Shown here: one piece after another, positions 36,583 to 49,030 of the stretch
How positions within the stretch are numbered: the first letter of the stretch is position 1
How the letters are laid out: each line of letters opens with the position of its first letter
Assembly (NCBI GenBank): GCA_032164295.1
Contig: JAJHTX010000008.1
Span: 496,001 to 560,000 of the forward strand
Origin: Inonotus obliquus
Taxonomy: Eukaryota; Basidiomycota; Agaricomycetes; Hymenochaetales; Hymenochaetaceae
DNA length: 64,000 bases
Direction: 5' to 3'
Notes under the pieces: model-generated
The model's database searches: none
The model's input: the letters and a program-made list of their open reading frames with translations, nothing else
Told to the model about the DNA's origin: nothing
Program-made: the position numbers and the translations under genes

Positions 36583-36974
36583 TGTCATGAACACTTTTAT
36601 TTCTTCTTCTTATTATCTTTCTCCCTGCTTACCTCATTATTTCCTTTACTAATCATGTTTACTATAACCCTATTACTAATAGCCCTTCCTTACTAATTCC
36701 TTTCTATCATCTGACCTTAGTCCATTCCGGAAGGTTCCGGAGACCTTCTATGATGTTCTATCTCATTCTATGACTTGTATATAGATAGTAGGTAGTTCAC
36801 GTGCTCTTAGGGTATAAGTAGGAGGCGCGTTCACCTGTATCCCCCAGTTTCGACCTTGTCAATACATCGGCTAGCGTCGTTCAAGCTCACTCCCCTCTCT
36901 CCCCTCTACTCTCTCTGATCAAGTTAGTGTAGCCTGGCCCTCTATTGTGAGCTGGCCTAAGTGCATCACTGACA
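36583..36974 (+). repeat. 5' LTR
   Basis: TGTCATGA...ACTGACA. TATAAG at 36813 lies 33 bp upstream of AGTTTCGACCTT (36846-36857), the predicted 5' end of the transcript. Confidence 0.93.
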
Positions 36975-36975
36975 G

Positions 36976-36987
36976 AAGGTCGAAACT
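36976..36987 (+). promoter_or_regulatory. Primer-binding site, self-priming type
   Basis: AAGGTCGAAACT starts 2 nt after the LTR and is the exact reverse complement of AGTTTCGACCTT at 36846-36857 in the same LTR, about 33 bp after the TATA box. This is the arrangement of Tf1/sushi elements, in which the RNA 5' end folds back to prime reverse transcription. Confidence 0.8.
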
Positions 36988-37249
36988 CCCCATCACCACT
37001 CTACACTCTTGATCACTCTGGCGCTCCACATTACTCTCTGGACCCATGGTTGACGAATCTATCACTACACCACCAATAACGTTACCGTCAACCGTGCCAT
37101 ATCTTTTGTCATCGCCTTCTGGATCTTCCATATTGTACTCTTGTTCACGGAAGCGGGAATACCCGGTGCAGGGAGACAACCCCCATTCCGACCTAACCCG
37201 ATCCCTGTTCCACCCCCACGTCATCAACCACCTCACTACTACTCCACTA

Positions 37250-37808
37250 TGTAAGAACACTTTTCCTTTTTTGACTTTTCTCATTTTTCGTATTCCATTA
37301 TATTACTGATTTCCTTTTATTACTAATACCTTATGACTCCCTCTGCCCCATCCCAATATATTACTAATACTGCATTACTAATTCTGCCCCAACCCCGACG
37401 ACGCTTACTCACCCTTACTCATTCTTGCTGACTCGTCGGGCCCCATTGTTTGTTTGTTTATGTTGTTATACTGCTGCGCAGCACCTTCTTAGGGTAATTC
37501 CTTCACACGTCTCATGTGTATATAAGTAGATAGATCTTGTCTCATCTTCCCTACTCGACTCTTCTACTTACCACCACGACGTCTTAGGTATTCCTCTCTT
37601 GTACTTACTTAGCTTATTCGATCTACTTACCACCACGACGTCTTAGTTGTATACTATTCCTAGACGCGTGCACTACTCAAGGCTCATCCCCTTAGACGTA
37701 CGTCATTGACGACTGTATACTCCCCTCAAGACGCAGTAGAGGTTGTCCCTTGACAACCTTCGTGAGAACAGGCCTCGAGTGTGCACCGCCACCTCGTCCG
37801 TCCTAACA
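37250..37808 (+). mobile_element. Solo LTR of a different family
   Basis: 559 bp, TGTAAGAACACTTTTCC...GTCCGTCCTAACA, with the perfect 5-bp duplication CACTA (37245-37249 and 37809-37813). It contains GTATATAAGTAG at about 37517. It interrupts the gypsy leader, which is continuous in the 34865-35545 copy, so the empty site is visible in the same window. Confidence 0.93.
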
Positions 37809-38228
37809 CACTACACCTGAACCAATCAGTGACCCACCATACCCAGTAGTAATCGACCTAACCGGCGATGACTCCGACTAAACCTATTCGCTTTGTATCA
37901 TCATTGAACGGACTCCTATCCCTGCCACCTCTGCTATCGTTGTTTAGACCCTGCATAGTAGTTATCTGACGACTATCTGTACCCTCTTAACGATTGTGAA
38001 GTGTTACCCCTGGCCTTGTTTGCCAGTTGACCAAACACCTCTCTCAATCAGCGCTGCCTGACAGGGATTATAAGATCCGACAGACCAGCAGTGCCTTGCG
38101 GAGAACGGACATATCGTTAGAACTCTAATTGTGCTTGTGTCTTAGTCTTTAACGATAGGTAGTGTTAATCTGCAGACTGATAGTCGACACCGTCCGTTCC
38201 CCTTGAAGGATTCTAACTGTACTGGTGT

Positions 38229-39365
38229 ATGCAATCACCAGTAGACTTCCAAACTATCCGAAACCCTCCATTCGAAACATCCGAAACATTCCGAACCTCT
38301 CCCATGGCTGAAGGAAATGTACCGCTCTCTCCACTATTAGGAGAGATTCCACAAGGACCCATCCTAACTGAAGAGGATGTGGGCCGCATTGCGAGATACC
38401 TCCAGTCGCAGCGAGAAATCGACCGCATCCTTGGCGAAACCGATGAACAGCCCCAACACCGAAACCGTAACAGTCACATAGCCAAACCTGAAGAGTTCGA
38501 TGGAAGGGACTTCGACAAGTTCATGCAGTCCGTCCAACTGTACATTTGGGCAAACCGACATGACTTCAAAGCAGACTTGGATAGAATCTTGTTCATACTG
38601 TCATACATGAAGGAAGGCACTGCCAACATGTGGGCCAAGAAGTACATCGAAGAATACCTCACAGATGAAGAAGTAGAGCCAAGCTGGGAAAAGTTCCTGA
38701 AGTTACTGAAGGAGTCGTTCCAAGACCCAAACAAGCAAGCAACAGCGCAGAATGAACTAGCCAACTGCCGCATGGGGAAGGACACTGCAGAAGCATTCTT
38801 CAGCAAATTCGACATCCTGAGACACACGGCAGGTTACGTCAAAAACCACGATGCCTACCTTGTCCAATTGATTGAAAATGCGGTACCGGATGGCCTCATA
38901 CGCTGTATATATCAGTCAGGAACACTACCCACGGACTATGAAGGATGGAAGAAAGTCATCATCCAATTAGACAAGTTGGAAAGGCACTGGAATGATTGAA
39001 AGAAAATCCAGGCACCATTTCAACCAGCCTCGAGACCAGCAGCTCGCCCAGAGGTTCCCCCTCCTAAACCAGCACCACCGACAGACCAACGTGATGCAAC
39101 AGGCATCACATTTGGAGGAAGGGGGCAACCCATGGAAATGGATCGAGCATGCCGCGAAGGACGTTGCTATTACTGTGGAGATCTTGGCCACATCAAAGCT
39201 AACTGTCCTAAGCGAGTGAAACAGATTCATGCATCTATCCGGCGGATGACTATGGATGAGAGGCAGGATTGGGTAAACACCCTCAGCCACGTCAAAGAAG
39301 ACGACGTGTCTGAAGAAGAAGAGGTGCTTGACCAACAGGAGGATTTTGTGGTGTCCCAGCAGTGA
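38229..39365 (+). pseudogene. Ty3/gypsy gag with zinc knuckle, one internal stop
   Basis: One continuous frame of 378 codons from ATG 38229 to TGA 39363-39365, broken only by TGA at 38997-38999, where a Trp codon is likely. The capsid part is followed by a single zinc knuckle CYYCGDLGHIKANC (C-x2-C-x4-H-x4-C, about 39174-39215) and an acidic tail. Gag would package the element RNA. The stop removes the knuckle from the main product. Confidence 0.92.
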
Positions 39366-39499
39366 TCGTGGCACTGACTGGGATAGGTTTGGGCTTGATT
39401 TATTTAATGGGCACTTTTTCTTGAACGGGCACTCGTAGGATACAAAATAGCATAGAAAAACTACCCCAAAAACAACTAAAAACCCCAAAATCCAAAAAA

Positions 39500-42400
39500 A
39501 ACTTACCTAGTGTAGATAGTGACGATGACTCGGACTATTGTAACGGCTGTGGACAATACCGGATCTCAGACTTATGCCCCTGTGTAGAAGAGTACTATGG
39601 ATCTGGTCTGGACCCTGAATGTAACAATGTTTCTTTTAACCCTTCTTCTTATTATTCTTTTCCTTCTCTTTCTTCAAGCCGAAAGCCCAAACCGAAAACT
39701 GCGAAAAATGAATCCTGCCGAAAAGGTCCCACTCGATGCAGTAGAGATTCATTACCTAAACCACATACTGCACCTTGGGTAGTGAGACGAATCAGAGAAG
39801 ACTCATTGAGTGAGGCCCAGATGGTCCTAAAGCTGTGGATGCAAAAACAGAGGCACAGTGAAATAAGCAAAGGACTTGTGCAAAACCTTCGAAAACTAAG
39901 CCCGGTGGAAGCGGAAGCGGCAGTGCAGCAATTAGCTGCATCCAAACAATTTGTTCGAGGCAGTCAGGGGCAGCAACTTACCATCCCTATAATGCTGATG
40001 GAACACTGAACAGGTCAGGCGCCATCACTAGTTTTGTCAGGATGTGTATGACTGTTAAAGACCATTCAGAGCTCGTCAATTTTGCAGTCACTGATCTAGG
40101 CAAGACCAATGTCTTTATTGGATATGAATGGTTAAAGCTACATAACCCCAGCATTGATTGGCAGAATCAGTCGATCACCTTCGATCGCTGTCCTGAAAGC
40201 TGCGGGTACATCCATCACCAGAAAAACATTGATAAGGATGATGATGAAGAACCACTGCCAACCGAGGAACTGGAAGAAACAGACAGGATATTCTTCACAT
40301 GGTACCACGAAACTCGTCAGGTTGACTCTGCCACTATAAACTCGCCTTTTGTTAAAGAATTTGAAGACGTGTTTAGCGCAGAAGAATTTGATCAACTACC
40401 GGAACATCGCTCATGGGATCACGCAATCGAGCTTACACCAGGGTTCAAACCCACCGATTGCAAGATCTACCCACTGCCCCGAAATGAGCAACTGGCACTA
40501 GACGAGTTTCTTAAAGAAAACCTCTGTAATGGCTGCATTCGTCCCTCGAAATCCCCAATGGCATCCCCTTTCTTCTTTATCAAGAAAAAGGATGGAAAGC
40601 TGAGACCTGTTCAAGACTATCGGAAGCTAAACAAAGCCACAGTCAAAAACAAATACCCGCTTCCACTAATACAGGAACTCATAGATGCTACGCATCATGC
40701 TAAATACTTCACCAAACTTGACGTACGTTGGGGATACAATAACATATGCATCAAGGAGGGTGATGAATGGAAGGCTGCCTTCAGGACCAATAGAGGACTA
40801 TTTGAACCTACGGTGATGTTCTTCGGACTTACAAACTCGCCTGCTACTTTCCAAGGATTCATGAACGAGATCTTCCGAGAATTAGTTAATGAAGGAAACG
40901 TTGTCATATACTTAGATGACATTCTCATATTTGCGGAAGACCAAGATCATCATGACGCCTTGGTGTGGAAGGTCCTTCAGGTACTAAGACAACACAAACT
41001 CTATCTACGATATGAGAAGTGTTTGTTTTCTCAACCAACCATAGAGTACCTGGGACACATCATTGGAAATGGTGAAGTATGCATGGATCCTCGCAAAGTA
41101 GCTGCGGTACAAGAATGGCCGATACCAATGAACAAGAAAGAATTACAACAGTTCATCAGCTTTGTCAACTACTACTGCAGGTTCATCAAAGGCTTCAGTG
41201 GAATAGCAAAGCCGCTGCATGTCCTCACAGGCAACACAGATTGGAAATGGAGTGAAGAGGAACAGGAAGCTTTTGACCAACTGAGACGAGCCATGACAGA
41301 GGAACCAGTATTAGCAGTTCCTACTGACGACAGCCAGTTTCGTATCGAAGCAGACTCGTCCAACTTTGCAAACGGAGCGGTACTTTCTCAACTAATTGAC
41401 GGAAAGTGGCGGCCTATTGCATATCGATCTCAAGTGTTATCCTCAACAGAACACAACTATGAGATCTATGACCGAGAGTTGCTAGCAATCATGGAGGCAC
41501 TTCAAGAATGGCACCAATACCTTCTGGGAGCTCAACACACCTTTGAAATCTGGACAGATCATCTTAACCTCCAGTACTTCAAAAAACCCTATAAGCTCAA
41601 TTATCGTCAAGTCCGCTGGCTTACCGAACTCGCAGAATACGACTTTGTTCTCATCCACAAACCAGGTCGAGAAATGACAAAAGCAGACCTCCTCTCGAGA
41701 CGAGCAGGACATGGGAAGGGGGAGAATGACAACGCCAACCTTGTTTTGTTAAAACCTGAGTGGTTTGTTAATGAACTAGAAACAGCCATCAGTACGGATG
41801 ATATTGAATTGTTGCAGAGGATCAAGCGTGCCAGCAAGAATCGAGACCATCGAGTAGAGAAAGTGCTGCAGAATGAAGAGAAGGACTGGACTGAGGATGA
41901 GACGGGCATAATAACATGGCAGGATCGCATCTACATTCCCAAAGATAGACAGTTGCATGAAGACATTATACGTCAGCACTACGATTCCCCACTAGCAGGA
42001 CATCCAGGAAGATACAAAACCCAGGAATTAATTACACGGAACTACTGGTGGCCAGGAATCCAGCGTGATGTTTGGGAATATGTAATGGGATGTGACACCT
42101 GTCAAAGGATGAAACCTCGTTGAGTCAAACCGGCAGCACCACTGGTACCAAATGAGATACCAACGGAACCATGGAAGGTGATCTCCATAGATCTGATTAG
42201 AGAATTACCCGAATCGCAAGGATACAATGCCATCTGTGTAATTGTCGATCATTTCAGCAAGCAAGTCCACACTATACTAACTACGACAGAAGTAACTTCG
42301 GAAGGCATTGCACGAACACTGCGCGATCATGTATTCAAACTCCACGGTATTCCGGAAAAAGTTATCAGTGACCAGGGCCCTCAGTTTGTATCTAGCTTCA

Positions 42401-43353
42401 TGAAGGACCTCTACAAACTACTGGGAATCACCGGCAACCCGTCCACAGCTTATCACCCTCAGACGGATGGACAGATGGAGAGGATTAACCAAGAAATCAA
42501 ACAATATCTCCACATCTTCATCAACCATTGTCAGATGGACTGGGCAGATTGGCTGGCCTTAGCTGAATTCAGTTATAATGACCGAGAACAATCGTCTACG
42601 GGCATGTCACCATTCTTCATTAATCATGGCAGATACCCCAACAAAAGTACTCACCCCAGACGAGAAGTAACGAATGAATCAGCAGACCAATTTGCAAACA
42701 GAATGGAGCGGATAAGGACGGAAACAGAGGCGGCATTAAAGAAGGCAGCGACTACTATGAAGAGGTTCTATGACCGAAGCAAGGGACAATCTATCGAGTA
42801 TCAACCCGGAGATCAAGTTATGCTCAAAAATACCAACCTAACTCCTTTACGTCCCATGAAGAAGTTATCTGAGAAATGCTATGGACCCTTCAAAGTGGTC
42901 AAGAAGGTTGGAGCCTCGGCCTACGAGCTACAAATACCTCGGACATGGAAAGGACGAATACACCCTGTCTTCAATGAAGTGTTGCTTTTGCCCTACCATA
43001 AACCAAAGTACTCCGGGCAGCAACGAGAACCGCCGCCTCCACCCGAGATAGTTGAAGGGACTACCAAATACAAAGTGGAGCAAGTAGTCGACGTCAAGGT
43101 ATAATGGGATAAGTGGAAGTTCTTAGTACATTGGAAAGGCTACCCAGCAGAACAACGCACTTGGGAACCAGTTGAGAACCTAATGCATGCTAAGGATGCT
43201 ATACACGATTTCTATACACACAATCCTGGTGCACCCCGACCTCTCGATACCACCATCTTCAACTCTCTCTCCGTTTCCGACCTCTCTTCCAGTTCACTGA
43301 ACCATCCTGAAGCAATCAAGACGATTGCCTTAAACGGGGGGGTGATGTCATGA
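39500..43353 (+). pseudogene. Ty3/gypsy pol: protease remnant, RT, RNase H, integrase, chromodomain
   Basis: The N-terminal part (39500-40009) is in one frame and the rest in another, with the shift near 39993. The expected protease D-[ST]-G motif is not seen around 40035. The main frame 40042-43353 has RT (YLDD at about 40909; FFGLTNSPATF), RNase H (DRELLAIMEAL), integrase zinc finger ([11 protein letters not shown] ... CDTCQRMKPR), DDE core (ISIDLI about 42184, VISDQGPQF about 42364, MERINQE about 42478) and chromodomain VHWKGYPAEQRTWEP (about 43128). In-frame stops: TGA 42121-42123 and TAA 43102-43104. The minus-strand copy has Arg and Gln there, so both fit C-to-T changes. The frame ends inside the 3' LTR. 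Confidence 0.93.
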
Positions 43354-43736
43354 ACACTTTTATTTCTTCTTCTTTTATCTTTCTCTCTGCTTACCTCATC
43401 ATTTCCTTTACTAATCATGCTTACTACGATCCTATTACTAATAGCCCTTCCTTACTAATTCCTTTCTATCATCTGACCTTAGTCCATTCCGGAAGATTCC
43501 GGGAACATTCTACGATGTTCTATCTCATTCTATGACTCGTATATAGATAGTAGGTAGTTCACGTGCTCTCAGGGTATAAGTAGGAGGTGCGTTCACCTGT
43601 ATCCCCCAGTTTCGACCTTGTCAATACACCGGCTAGTGTCGTTCAAGCTCACTCTCCTCTCTCCCCTCTACTCTCTCTGATCAAGTTAGTGTAGCCTGAC
43701 CCTCTATTGTGAGCTGGCCTAAGTGCATTGCTGACA
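43346..43736 (+). repeat. 3' LTR
   Basis: 391 bp, same termini as the 5' LTR (TGTCATGA...GCTGACA). The pol frame ends 8 bp inside it. Confidence 0.93.
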
Positions 43737-45442
43737 AGGCACCAATGAGGATACCAACAGACGCACAAAGGCTAACAGATGGAAGGGGCTCACCATAACA
43801 CCTAGACAACTTGTCAACAGAATTGTACTCGCAGTCGGCACTCGAGCACTTCTCCCACGCGGTTAATCGAAGGGACATTGTTGTACTAGGAAACCAGACT
43901 AGAGGACGATCAGAGGATATGCATAAGAGACAATAGAAGCTAGCAATGGGGAGTGACGGAGTCTTGTCGTTCACAACTAGGTCTATGCAAGAGTAAGCAT
44001 GATAGGGACCCGACATCAGAGGCACAGAGGCTACAAGAGCCAGCGAGGTCGAAAGCACAAGGAATGTGCGATGACACCAGCTGCAGCATGAACCAACATC
44101 AGTAGAGATGAGCCAGGCAATTAACCCTGTCTCCACGGCTTTACTGCACTCACGAGGTACAGTGTCGGGATGGGCTACACCCCCTTAGAAGGACAGCACA
44201 CATCAGATGACTTAACACCAGGAGAAGGAGAGAATACCAAAGCCAAGGTGGCTAGGGTGAACTCTCCACTCCTTTTATACTATTTGGGAGCACAAGACTA
44301 TCTACGACATTGAGTGTGCATGGACCAATGTCAAAGACGGTGCACAGACCAACTAGTGTCAGTCGGCAGTTCAGTCTTTTATGTAAGGGGAAAGAAGGAG
44401 TGAGAGGTCGTGGGTTTGAGTCACGACATCGGAAGATTAAAGAATGGATGATGAAAAAGGAAAAGAAGAGATCAGATAATGCCTAGGAAAAGTACGTCGT
44501 AACAGACAGTGTGTGCGCCCATTTCATATTTTCAGCTCTCATGGTCGGTTTACCCAGTCCAGAGCTACTATTTAGTCAGCTCAAAGATTGCAACACTCCG
44601 AAAATACGATCGCACAGCCTTTCCTGTGAGGGTAGGGGTTTATGGCATTGCCTCCGTTTTAAAGAAAGGGGTGGTACCCTTTTTCCCTTCACTGTCCCCC
44701 TAGCCTGTTGGCGCAGGTGCAGTGGCAGGCCCAAATTTCTCTCAAAGCAGTGGTGCAGTAACCCGAAGGAGTCCCACACATTAGATGTGGGTTTCATGCC
44801 AGTAACCAGGCCGGATGCTACTAGATGTAGCGACCCAGGACATCACACCAGTAACCAGGCCGGATGCTGCTGGATGCAGCTGCTCCCTCAACGTGACGTG
44901 TGGGGTTCATCAGCGGGGAGGTAGTGGGAAAGTGAGGATGCAGTATCAAAAGTAGGGGCAGTGCAGTTTTCTTAGGGCAAAACTTGTAAGTTGGCTGATG
45001 GGGCTGGTGGGTCTCCAAAACTTGTCGGTACCCAGACCTGATATCCTTTCTCTGGGATTTTCCTCTGGGCGTGCCCAGTTTCCCCTTCAAACCTGATGCA
45101 GTCTGTTTTTCCTCCCATGCGGGGGTTTTGGCAGGCTGATAGGGGATTTAGTCACTCCGCCCTGGTCGAGTTTCTGCTCATCGGCACGTGTGTTTTACCT
45201 TCAGCGGTCCGGGTAGTTTAGTTCCCGGGTAAATGTGTAAATGGCTTTTGCAAGTCATTCTTACATAATTAAATACAATATTGGTTAACGCTTCAAAAAG
45301 CGCGAATGGCCCATCCACTCCCTTTCAGCTTTCAGCTTCCAGCTTTCAACCACAACCTTCTCCATCCTCGACCGCAGCGCTTTCAAGCCCCAGTCTACAT
45401 CTTATCTCTACACGTTCCTCCCAAGCATTGTCTGTAAGAATA
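43737..45442. other. Gap without a recognisable gene
   Basis: No coding sequence I can support. It includes a tandem direct repeat (CCAGTAACCAGGCCGGATGC, at about 44799-44818 and 44849-44868) and the upstream region of the next gene (45270-45442). The open stretches seen here have no family resemblance. Confidence 0.5.
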
Positions 45443-47626
45443 ATGGCAGTTCTAACAAGATCGCGAGCGCGTGCGGCTGCTGGAGGTGGCCCGAATGGCT
45501 CCCATACTCCCGCTCCCCCAAATCAGACCAATGCCGCCGTCCATGAAAATGTCGTGCAAGGCGCCAATGGGAATCGAGTCTCTACCAGAGGTAGAGGCAT
45601 GAAAGGCAGAGGTGCACATACACGTAACAAATTCACAGAAGGCGAGGGATCTGCCTCCACTACGTCTCGCCCAATCACCGCCTCCAAATCAAAACTACGA
45701 CGCAATGACAAAGGAAAGAGACGTAAGTACCCAACTGAGTCAGTTGCTTCACTTGAGACTGAAAGCTTCATTCCTCTCAGGCGAGTCTCAGCCACAGGCT
45801 GTCGTCCAATCCTCCACCCAGACGTGTGGCCTGACTTTCAAGTTCACACTTGAACACGTCGCTCCGCCCAGCAAAGCTGGTAAGCTCTTCTAGATGATAA
45901 CATCTTACCTATCGTATTCACATCATTTCCAGCTTCACCGCCCAAGACGGATGGTGCGGCATCCAAGAAGCCTCGTAAAGGTGGACGCACCACCACGAAG
46001 CGAGGCCCAAAGGTTAAGGCCGAGGCCAAGGCCGGAAGGGCCGGTCAGCAGAAGAAAGGAGCCCAGAGCACTGTAGTAGCCAGTGCGGGCACCAAGCGTC
46101 GTCGTGAAGATGACGAGTATGAACCGGAGGAATCTGGTGAAGACGAGCTGGAGCCTGCTCCGGTACGACGCACTCTCCGTCGCGTTCGACGGAAGACCCA
46201 ACAAACTCCGGCGGAAGATGCTGTGAACAACGACGCCGTTGGCGAAGCGATGAAACGCGTGTGCCGCAACAAGGGAAAGTCGAAGGCCGTCGACTTACCG
46301 CCTACTGAAGAGGCTACTACGGGCTCAAAGCGTCGGCGAGACGAGGACGACGATGTCGAGGATGTTTCGCAGCAACCATTGGATCCTGGCCCATCCCGCC
46401 GAACGACGAGGCGAACCAGGCAGAAGGTGGATAAGCCCACAGTCAGGGAGTCCGACGAGAAGACCGCTAGAAAGCCTAGAGGCGGTGTTGCTCGTCCTGC
46501 CAGAAGGACTGGGAACAGAAGGGCGAGAAGAATTCAGGTTCCTCTGACGCGAATGTCTACTCCGATGAGTTGCGAATCCGATGAGCCAACATGCATGCCA
46601 TCTCGGGCTCCATCTCCGGAGGAATGCAAGGAGAACCCAACGCCCCAGGAAGCACCTCGGGAGGCAGTCGTGAAGCAAGAGGAGGTGAAGTCGTCTCCTT
46701 TCCCTCGCCAGCCGCCGTCAAGGCAGCCTGAATGCAAGAGGGAGCCTCCCGTAAGCCCCTTCATGCTTCCCGCGCTCCAGATTCCAAGTGTGACAGTCTT
46801 CCCCTTCGCAAACCCGACTTCGCACGTGGGTGGGTCAATCATCAAGGCAGAGGAGAGATCCTCACCCTTCTTGGATCAAGACGATTCGTTGTCGCCAGGC
46901 GGATCAGACAAAGAGAATGATCCGATCTATGGTCCCATGCCAGCGCCGATGCCAGAGCCGGAACCTGATTCCGATGAGGACGACGATACTGCCCAAGACG
47001 AAAACGGGCCATCCGTCCAATCCATCCAACGGCCTCACCCTCGTCGGCCATTTGAACCATTAGAGGGCTTCGACACCTCTGTGCCGGAAGGTGACGAGAC
47101 GGAGCCTGTCTCTTCAGAAGACGAGGAGGTCGATTACATCGACCTAGAGGAAGTTATCTCAGCGCCTGCGACACCCAGCGCAGAGTTCCGTCCAACCACG
47201 GCCCAGTGCGAGGTTCCATCGTGTCGTTATGGTGTCAATGGTCCGAATGACGAGGTGGAGGTGGGACAAGAAGTTCGGGAGTTACTTGAAGCTTCTTCGT
47301 CCTTTTATAGGAGAATGACCTGCCGAGATCTCGACCAAGTCGCTCCTCAGGAACACGAATCGCCAGAATCTCCAGTGGCTGGGCTCGACACTCCGTCTGT
47401 TCCATTCGAGGCTGCTGTTACAAATGGCAGGGACGTCTTCACTCGCTCTCGCGCTCCTTCGCCATCTCCTTCCCTTCCGGACCACGCCGCACAGTATCTT
47501 CACACTCCTGAAGGGACTTTTCCTCTGCCGCCATGTCAGTGCGGAAATCCAGCGCGACACTTCGTAGTCCATAGTGATGGCGAAGCTTCAGAGTACAGCT
47601 TCATGGGCGATGATGAGGGGTTGTGA
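45443..47626 (+). CDS. Low-complexity basic/acidic protein, complete gene (duplicate copy 2)
   Basis: Three exons: 45443-45722, 45781-45879 and 45933-47626, giving 690 residues (start MAVLTRSRARAAAGG). Both introns have GT...AG with good donors (GTAAGT, GTAAGC) and keep the frame. The N-terminal third is very basic with Gly/Arg and Lys-rich stretches (RGRGMKGRG, KKPRKGGRTTTKRG). The middle and end are acidic and rich in Pro and Ser. The composition suggests a disordered nuclear protein, which is inference. No domain is recognised. The gene is duplicated almost perfectly at the left window edge and has a divergent paralog 1.4 kb downstream, so it belongs to an expanding local family. Confidence 0.85.
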
Positions 47627-47972
47627 GGGCGAAGGCTCATTGGACTCGTTTTGGCTTATCTATTGCTCTTCCTATGTCTGCATCGTTTTTCTTTGTCTTA
47701 GTTTCTGCTCTTGCATTCCATTTTGTATCCTCGCACCTTGTGTTTTGCTTCATTTCCTCGTCCAGTTGTCCTGTCCCTGTACTTGTACTTGTATCTTGCG
47801 CGATGTAATTTAACTAGAGCTGCTAGCTCATCGCTTCGTGGTCCTTCAAGACCTCGGAGCATCTCATAAACTCGGTTAATGAGCTGATCTTGAGGACCAG
47901 TGAGTAGCACTGTAAGCATTCGAGTTATGCGGCGGTATGTTGGAAGGACATGGAAGAGATACACATCCATCA
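46324..47972 (+). repeat. Segmental duplication, right copy (partner 1-1655)
   Basis: Part of the complete gene and its 3' flank. It continues without interruption into 47971-48306, which gives the original order of the duplicated locus. Confidence 0.92.
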
Positions 47973-48306
47973 TCTGAGCGGGTTATCTGTATCACATGAC
48001 CTCAATGATTTTCAAGTTCGCATAAACCTCGCTATCATCCAGATGTAAACTGTGTCTTTAGACTACTTTTCGATGCCACTATCGGGATGACCGCGACCAT
48101 TCGCCGAATTGTCATACACGGTCTCTGAGGATCCTTTGAGCTGAAGGTCAGGAAATGAGCATGATGTCGGTAGATCATAGTTACACCAGAGCCTGTGAGA
48201 TGATGTAGGTCGATAAAGTTGAGAAGCTCTTGCTGGGCTCTAGTTATCTTACTCACTGGTAATATGTAGAATGCATTTAGCTCTTATGGAAAAGAATATA
48301 TGATAT
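47971..48306 (+). repeat. Duplicated gene flank (inverted partner at 33717-34090)
   Basis: Lacks the TIR7 element present at the equivalent place of copy 1. The equivalent of the insertion target reads CATCATCTGAGCGGG here. No gene is seen in 47627-49030 as a whole. A TATAAAGG box at about 48883 probably serves the next gene. Confidence 0.85.
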
Positions 48307-49030
48307 GGAATGATATTAATGACGTGAGCGTATGCGATTGTTCTGAGAGAGTATTCGGGAGAGCCACATGGCCTGGAATGACTATGTACTCCGACTAGGC
48401 CCAGTGCTAATTGTGGATGTGGCCAAAGCATCGTGCATGGCCTACATAATAGAATGGTGGCCTGTCACCACGCTTTAAGATGAGGCAATGCATTCTTTCT
48501 TGAGTATTGTAATGCTGTACATTTGTACTAGTGAACGCTTTGGCCCAATTGACCTTGGATGGTTCCTTGGCGGCGCACACGTGTCGACTTGAGTATCATC
48601 AAGCATTACCGCAAAAACATACGATATTGTACAGATATACGGGACATTTCGCCACAGAACAGATACTCAAAGGTGTGGTGCCAATCCAACAATCCCGAGA
48701 GAAAGGCTGGAATACTGAGTGCGATTATCGAAAGAAGGTCATAAGGCTCTTCGATCGGATGTTGTGCCTTTGTGGCCCATGCTAGGAGCTAGGATAAAAG
48801 AACGGAAGCATAGGCCCAAAGTACAAAAGGCCAAGAAATGTGAGCCTGGTGGCTAAGGTCGGTGCTGTCAAAGCGCTTCTGGTATAAAGGCGCGGACGCC
48901 TCTCCCTCCCCAACCACAATTTACTTTCATCGTCATCACAGGCATTCCCATCTGTCTTCTCTCAGCACTCCAATCCCAATCCCAATCTCATTCGCGTCTG
49001 TTGGTCATACTATCCCTATTAAATCGAATA

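Larger units (their letters stand above)
36583..43736 (+). mobile_element. Full-length chromodomain Ty3/gypsy element, 7.15 kb, inactive
   Basis: LTRs at 36583-36974 (392 bp) and 43346-43736 (391 bp), with leader, gag, and pol carrying protease remnant, RT, RNase H, integrase and chromodomain. It is a chromovirus by domain order. It carries a solo LTR of another family in the leader and several inactivating changes. The flanks CTTTG (left) and AGGCA (right) do not match, so the ends may not come from one insertion event. Confidence 0.95.

Noticed and set aside
43681..44136. 151-codon minus-strand open frame
   Set aside because: Starts in unannotated flank and ends inside a gypsy LTR; no family features.
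44400..44440. tRNA-like B box (GGGTTTGAGTCACGAC)
   Set aside because: No matching acceptor stem, A box or anticodon arm at proper spacing; not called as a tRNA or SINE.
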